11,610 nucleotides of DNA from Cyclostephanos tholiformis (Eukaryota; Bacillariophyta; Thalassiosirophyceae; Thalassiosirales; Thalassiosiraceae). A program made the position numbers and the translations under genes. The stretch lies in the NCBI GenBank assembly GCA_036939975.1, contig JALLPB010001032.1:1-11610 (forward strand), in the 5' to 3' direction. The notes under the pieces were generated by a model that was given only the letters and a program-made list of their open reading frames with translations, did not search any database and was not told where the DNA came from. Of this stretch, positions 7,906 through 11,610 are shown piece by piece. Numbering within the stretch: position 1 is the stretch's first letter; each line of letters starts with the position of its first letter.

Positions 7906-8150
7906 GGTGAAGGCAAGACCAAACTTATGAACTAGGAAGGTTAATGCAGATGCCAAAAAAGACATTGAGGTGTAATTGCTGTTGAGACTGTTCAACATTG
8001 TATTTGCATTGAATGGTCTGTAAAAAAAATATCCGAATCGCTGGAGGGGGCAAAAGCTTGCCATGGTGGGGATGGTTGTGGTTTTGGTTGAGTTGGTGTT
8101 TTTTTTGTACTGATTCCTATGTGAAGTAGCTACGGGTCCGGAGTTTTTTG

Positions 8151-8158
8151 TTCCCGCC
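8151..8158 (+). promoter_or_regulatory. E2F-like site, distal
   Basis: TTCCCGCC matches the core of the E2F/DP binding consensus (TTTSSCGC family). It lies 502 bp upstream of the SAP-like ATG and has an identical partner at 8353-8360. It is a motif match only. Confidence 0.3.
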
Positions 8159-8352
8159 TGAAACCCATATAGTAGCTGCTAAGCTGTTAATGGGGAGTGC
8201 GTGGAAAATATGGCTGATGAATTAGTATTGATTCCTCAGTACAAGTTTTAGCAATTCGCAGTAAAAAGATAGGCCAAAAAAGCGAGCTAAAGAGGTATGT
8301 TTCGCTCTACGTTTTTGGTGGTATGAAACGTGCCATAAAAACAAAATAGTAG

Positions 8353-8360
8353 TTCCCGCC
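8353..8360 (+). promoter_or_regulatory. E2F-like site, proximal
   Basis: Second TTCCCGCC, 300 bp upstream of the SAP-like ATG and 202 bp from the first copy. Two identical GC-rich octamers in AT-rich DNA are more suggestive than one, but binding is not shown. Confidence 0.3.
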
Positions 8361-8652
8361 GTTTCCACTCTTCGAGCATGCATTCGACTACACCTAAAAC
8401 GCCAGAAATTGTGTACATACTTAGGAACTCGTATTATTTGATTTTTGGTAACGAGGGGTGCGCACTCGAAAACCATGCTATGATGGTACGTTAATATACT
8501 ACTCACTCTTGTGATGAATTTTTGAATTTTTGCCTCTTAATCTGAATATGATATGACCTTATCAACATCATGGTTATCTCACAACAACATTATCCTGGCA
8601 TAATATTGCAAAATTCATTGCCCGCAAAATAAAAAAATATCCAACAAAAAAA

Positions 8653-8984
8653 ATGAATCGATTGTCCTTCCTCGTTTTCCTCTCCCTCACGGCAATTAAT
8701 TGCTGTAGCGCGGCCGATTTCACTTTACGCAGCGCGCCCGCGACCGCTGCTCCGATCGATGCCATTGATCGTCAAGGGCGAGCACTTTCCTCATCCGACG
8801 TCAGTATTGCATGGTATTGGCTCCTCTTGAACCATCTTGGAATGCATCTCGGTGACTGCGGCCCCAGGAGCGAGAAGGCGGAGCATTGCCCACATCCCCC
8901 ACACCCGCCGCATCACGCGAAAAGTAGTTCTAGCTCGAGTGGCGGCGGCAGCAGCAGCGATAGCAGCAGCAGCAGCAGCAGTGG

Positions 8985-9018
<34 letters not shown>

Positions 9019-9746
9019 GGAAGCAGTAGCAGTAGCAGCAGCAGCAACAGCAGTGGTGGAAGCAGTTACGACGCTGATTGTTCTAGCGCCGACAACTGTG
9101 CAGAGACCCAAAATTGCTGCGCAGATGTTGCATCCGGCAAGAAATGGGGCTCGGACGGATGGGAATCGAGCAATTTAGACAATGGCGCGAATACTAACGG
9201 TGCCGGTGCATCGGTGGGGGTCTCGGCGAAAAGTATTGTCCCATTCGTTGTTGGCGCCTTAGTGGCCGCTGCGATTGGAGCTGCGCTTGTGGTCGCTCTG
9301 GTGGTGAGTAATCATCTTATTTGCCCCAAGCTTCTCGGGTGAACGTCAATGCTGGATTGCATCCGACGCAATTTTGTTTCTACCGTAGTTTGTTGTCTCA
9401 ACTAAACATTTTGCTATTCAAATGGTCGCTCCCTCGCTTCTCATCACAGAAGAGACGCCGGCAGCAGCAGGATGGGAATGGTCATCCCCTAGAGGGATCC
9501 CTAAAAAAACGCATGCGATTATTCGCTGGGGGATTTCAGAAGAAAGGTGCACCACTCAATGATGAGGCCGCTCCTGAATTTGTCGAAATATCCCGCGTTG
9601 GGACAACAAAAAGCGTTAATAACGGTGCTATTTCAAGGGCAGGAACTAATGCCCCTCCCGGTGCTATTTCAAGGACTGGAACTTACAATGCTCCTCGACC
9701 TGCGGTATCGGGATTTAAGAATGAAAGCTACGACGACTCTGTATGA
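8653..9746 (+). CDS. SAP-like serine-rich single-pass membrane protein, two exons
   Basis: Join 8653-9303 and 9450-9746, giving 315 residues. The ATG follows an A-rich run (AAAAATG). Residues 1-20 form a signal peptide (MNRLSFLVFLSLTAINCCSA). RAL at 43-45 is an RXL-type motif, a processing site seen in some diatom biosilica proteins. A Trp/His/Cys segment (52-90) ends in HPPHPPHH; a Ser-rich run spans 91-138; luminal Cys sit at 69, 79, 143, 149, 155 and 156; a transmembrane helix covers about 195-217. Exon 2 begins KRRR, a good stop-transfer, then a 98-residue basic cytoplasmic tail with ISRVGT, ISRAGT and ISRTGT and the end YDDSV. Signal peptide, Ser-rich lumen, one TM and cytoplasmic tail match the silicalemma-associated proteins (SAPs) of diatom silica deposition vesicles. 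That identity rests on architecture, not alignment; an unrelated secretory membrane protein is the alternative. Confidence 0.7.
8923..9066 (+). repeat. AGC/AGT serine-codon repeat in exon 1
   Basis: The stretch is mostly AGC and AGT, with a few GGA/GGC codons, encoding the Ser-rich domain (residues about 91-138). It behaves as a trinucleotide microsatellite, so length variation between alleles is likely. Other frames read as poly-Ala and are shadows. Confidence 0.9.
9304..9449 (+). other. Spliceosomal intron, 146 bp, phase 0
   Basis: The 5' site reads GTG|GTGAGT at 9304 and the 3' site ATCACAG|AAG at 9449. CAACTAAAC around 9400-9407 is a plausible branch point. The exon 1 frame would otherwise stop 12 codons later at 9340-9342 with no cytoplasmic tail, while removal joins the TM helix directly to KRRR in frame. 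Confidence 0.8.
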
Positions 9747-10130
9747 AGCGCTGTGACATTGTGATGATGTTGGGCTATATATTGATGTTGAGATGGCATA
9801 AAGCACACAGCTTCTCTGTTTTTGTTTTCTATGATGAGTTAAATAATACTGAAATATATCAGCGTCCTTATTGTTTTTGACTTTTGTTCAAGATGTTCTG
9901 CTTGAGATAGTTAATGCTGAATCCAGTCCCAGGATTGAAATCGGGGTAAATCTGTTTTATTTTTTGATTGGAACGGCACATATTGAAACCTTATCAACAT
10001 TCTAATTGAGATCCAATGTCGTCACTTAAAAGTAATTGTTTCATATATATATATAGTTTTAAAGTGTGTTGGTGTCCATCAGTGTCGGTGTGTACTGTAA
10101 ATAAATCAGGGTAGATCAGGTATGTACACC
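9747..10130. other. 3' flank of SAP-like gene
   Basis: AT-rich sequence after the TGA (9744-9746) with no further gene. AAATAATAC near 9841 could serve as a polyadenylation signal. An (AT)6A microsatellite lies at 10043-10055. Confidence 0.5.
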
Positions 10131-10360
10131 CAATCCTTTCTCATACTTTTTAGTATTAGGCAGCTGTGGGTACTTACAGGAACAACAAACATACGTACGA
10201 GAAGATACATAGGACTCCTTATGAATGGAAATGAAAAAATCCCTTTCTTGTACCCTACTATGTAGGAACTACCCATGCGTATGAGTAGATACATAATCAT
10301 AATGAAAAATCCCTTTCTAATAATTATTAGTAGGCAGCTGCGAGTGCTACCAGGAATTCT
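10131..10360. repeat. Degenerate tandem repeat, about three units
   Basis: Block a (AATCC-TTTCT ... TAGTA-TAGGCAGCTG ... TACC/TTACAGGA) begins at about 10131, 10239 (shortened) and 10309. Block b (CATACGTACGAGAAGATACATA / CATGCGTATGAGTAGATACATA ... AATGAAAAA) begins at about 10190 and 10274. The a-b order repeats with spacings near 108 and 70 bp. Non-coding. Confidence 0.65.
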
Positions 10361-10625
10361 AGCAGAGCTTTTCCCCCCTTTCTCAATCCGACCCTCCCCA
10401 AAAAATCCTACATTTCTGTTCATACACAAGAATGAGAGACAAGATACTTCATTAGTCAGTGGCGAAGCCCCTATCGGCTTGCTTAGATTAATCCTATCTT
10501 TTGCATCATATCATCTTGTTGTTAAATAGATATTGACTTATATGCATCCATGTGAGTTTCTAATTAATCCCAGCCGAAAGACTTTAATGTTTGCTTCATT
10601 TTGACTTGAAACATTGGTGTCTGAT

Positions 10626-10817
10626 ATGGGATTTTATTGGCCGACAAAACCTCTCATACACTTTTATGATTAGTCCTCATCATATTTAGCACTATGGGAT
10701 TTTATTGGCAAACAAAAGTCTGACATTAATATGACAGAAACCTCATCATACACTTTTATTATGCCTCTAGAGAGGGGGAGAATCAGATAAGAGTACTTAC
10801 ATCATATTTAGCACTTA
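10626..10817. repeat. Direct repeat pair
   Basis: ATGGGATTTTATTGGC occurs at 10626-10641 and 10694-10709. TCATACACTTTTAT and CATCATATTTAGCACT follow in the same order in both copies (the latter at 10678-10693 and 10800-10815). The second copy is longer because of inserted sequence (about 10720-10740 and 10765-10800). Confidence 0.8.
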
Positions 10818-11545
10818 TCATAGCAATCAGAAGAGTGTGTGCATGGTACCAAGTGATACATGCACCTTTATCAGAATTGTGGATTCATCACAGTCCACTG
10901 AACACAGGAACATACATTTGAATTAATCATGTTTCTGTTCTAATAATGGCATAACAGACTATGGTTGATGGGTGCACCAATGTAGTAGGACCTCTGATGG
11001 CTGGTGAAAACATCAATTTTTCTAACAATGTTAGCATTTTTCATAGTCCTGTTGTCTGCTGTGATGGTGGAAGAACTGTTCATCATGCTGTGCCCAAGTT
11101 TTTCAAGTTGATTGTAGTGGCGTTTTGTTGTCTGGGGTGCACTTGATGCTCTCTTTGCCACACCATACAATTAAACGGCAACCCCCCCCAAATGTTCTGC
11201 CATAGTTGTGTGCCCTCCACAATATCCCACCCACCGTGAATGCAATGATCTCTCAGTTGGTTGCTGTGTTGTCTGACAAAATGGCGGCCATCAACGGCTA
11301 AGACCCTCCCCCCCTATCTTTTTTTGATGTGCCAATTTTAAGCACCCATGTTGAGACAATGTGAATGAATATGTTCTTACCAATGAATTGACATGGGGGA
11401 CACAAGATATTGATATATTGATGGACCGAAGCTCTCTACTCTGCCATGGCTGGGATCCTAGATGGTGTTGAACCTGGGAAAGAAGAGGTGGAGGGGAGAG
11501 AAGATGCGGTGATGGTTTTAGCAGGTTTAACCACTACTGATACAA
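10818..11545. other. Intergenic, no gene recognised
   Basis: Opposed short frames at 10940-11170 (minus, 76 codons) and 10961-11146 (plus, 61 codons) show no domain. An open run near 11420-11560 (plus) reads acidic and Gly-rich without recognisable motifs. C-runs occur at about 11182-11189 and 11308-11315. No gene is supported. Confidence 0.4.
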
Positions 11546-11604
11546 GCTCATGGCTCTGACATGAGCCCAGAAGTTCACTGTAACTTGTGTAACCATTGTT
11601 ACAC
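11546..11604. repeat. Two perfect 7-bp hairpins
   Basis: GCTCATG (11546-11552)/CATGAGC (11560-11566) has a 7-nt loop. GTGTAAC (11587-11593)/GTTACAC (11598-11604) has a 4-nt loop. They sit 20 bp apart at the right edge of the window. They may belong to an element or gene end beyond it. Confidence 0.6.
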
Positions 11605-11610
11605 TTTAGG

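Larger units (their letters stand above)
7906..8652 (+). other. Intergenic, presumed promoter of SAP-like gene
   Basis: No recognisable coding sequence; a 94-codon minus-strand frame at 8222-8506 has no domain. Long T and A runs occur near 8099-8106 and 8629-8651. The last 500 bases before the ATG at 8653 should hold the promoter. Two TTCCCGCC motifs are listed separately, and no convincing TATA box was found. Confidence 0.45.

Noticed and set aside
8791..9178. Poly-Ala frames on both strands across the serine repeat
   Set aside because: Out-of-frame readings of the AGC repeat in the SAP-like exon 1.
9321..9449. Using ATG 9321 as an independent gene start for the exon 2 frame
   Set aside because: The stretch before 9450 is the intron; the GTGAGT donor and CACAG acceptor join in phase 0 and place KRRR right after the TM helix.
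9547..9756. Open frame +1 relative to exon 2
   Set aside because: Overlaps exon 2 in another frame with no start or domain evidence.
10106..10429. 107-codon minus-strand ORF
   Set aside because: It runs through the degenerate tandem repeat with no protein family resemblance.

Overview
The window reads as nuclear DNA of a eukaryotic alga, most likely a diatom (inference). Three things point there. One is a spliced gene for a small secreted, serine-rich, single-pass membrane protein built like the diatom silicalemma-associated proteins. The second is a decayed BspA-type leucine-rich-repeat gene of the kind that is multicopy in diatoms. The third is a compact, apparently intronless U2AF-type splicing factor with a long RS tract. 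Codon-rich, GC-rich genes sit in AT-rich, repeat-filled intergenic DNA. No bacterial operon structure, CRISPR array or convincing tRNA/rRNA gene was seen.

Layout: 1-568 is intergenic. 569-2039 (+) is a leucine-rich-repeat pseudogene whose frame changes at least six times; its tail passes into acidic Asp/Asn/Ser low-complexity sequence, with a similar tract again around 2102-2170. 2310-3066 is intergenic and holds two tight hairpins and the probable 3' end of the next gene. 3067-4782 (-) encodes a U2AF large-subunit-like protein of 571 residues, with an RS domain, two nearly duplicate RRMs and a C-terminal UHM. 5100-5780 has no recognisable gene. 5781-6515 is a 735-bp foldback element with perfect 17-bp termini. 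6516-7220 has several short hairpins. 7221-7905 is a four-copy degenerate direct repeat array. 7906-8652 is the presumed promoter region of the last gene, with two E2F-like TTCCCGCC sites. 8653-9746 (+) is the two-exon SAP-like gene. 9747-11610 is repeat-rich intergenic DNA ending in two perfect 7-bp hairpins.

The genes do not form an evident pathway. The U2AF-like protein would act in the nucleus in 3' splice-site recognition. The SAP-like protein would act in the secretory system, possibly in the silica deposition vesicle membrane. The two most interesting items are the SAP-like protein, whose cytoplasmic tail lies in a separate exon and carries three ISRxGT repeats, and the U2AF-like protein, whose two RRMs look like copies of each other rather than canonical U2AF RRM1 plus RRM2. 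The 735-bp foldback element is the clearest mobile-type structure.
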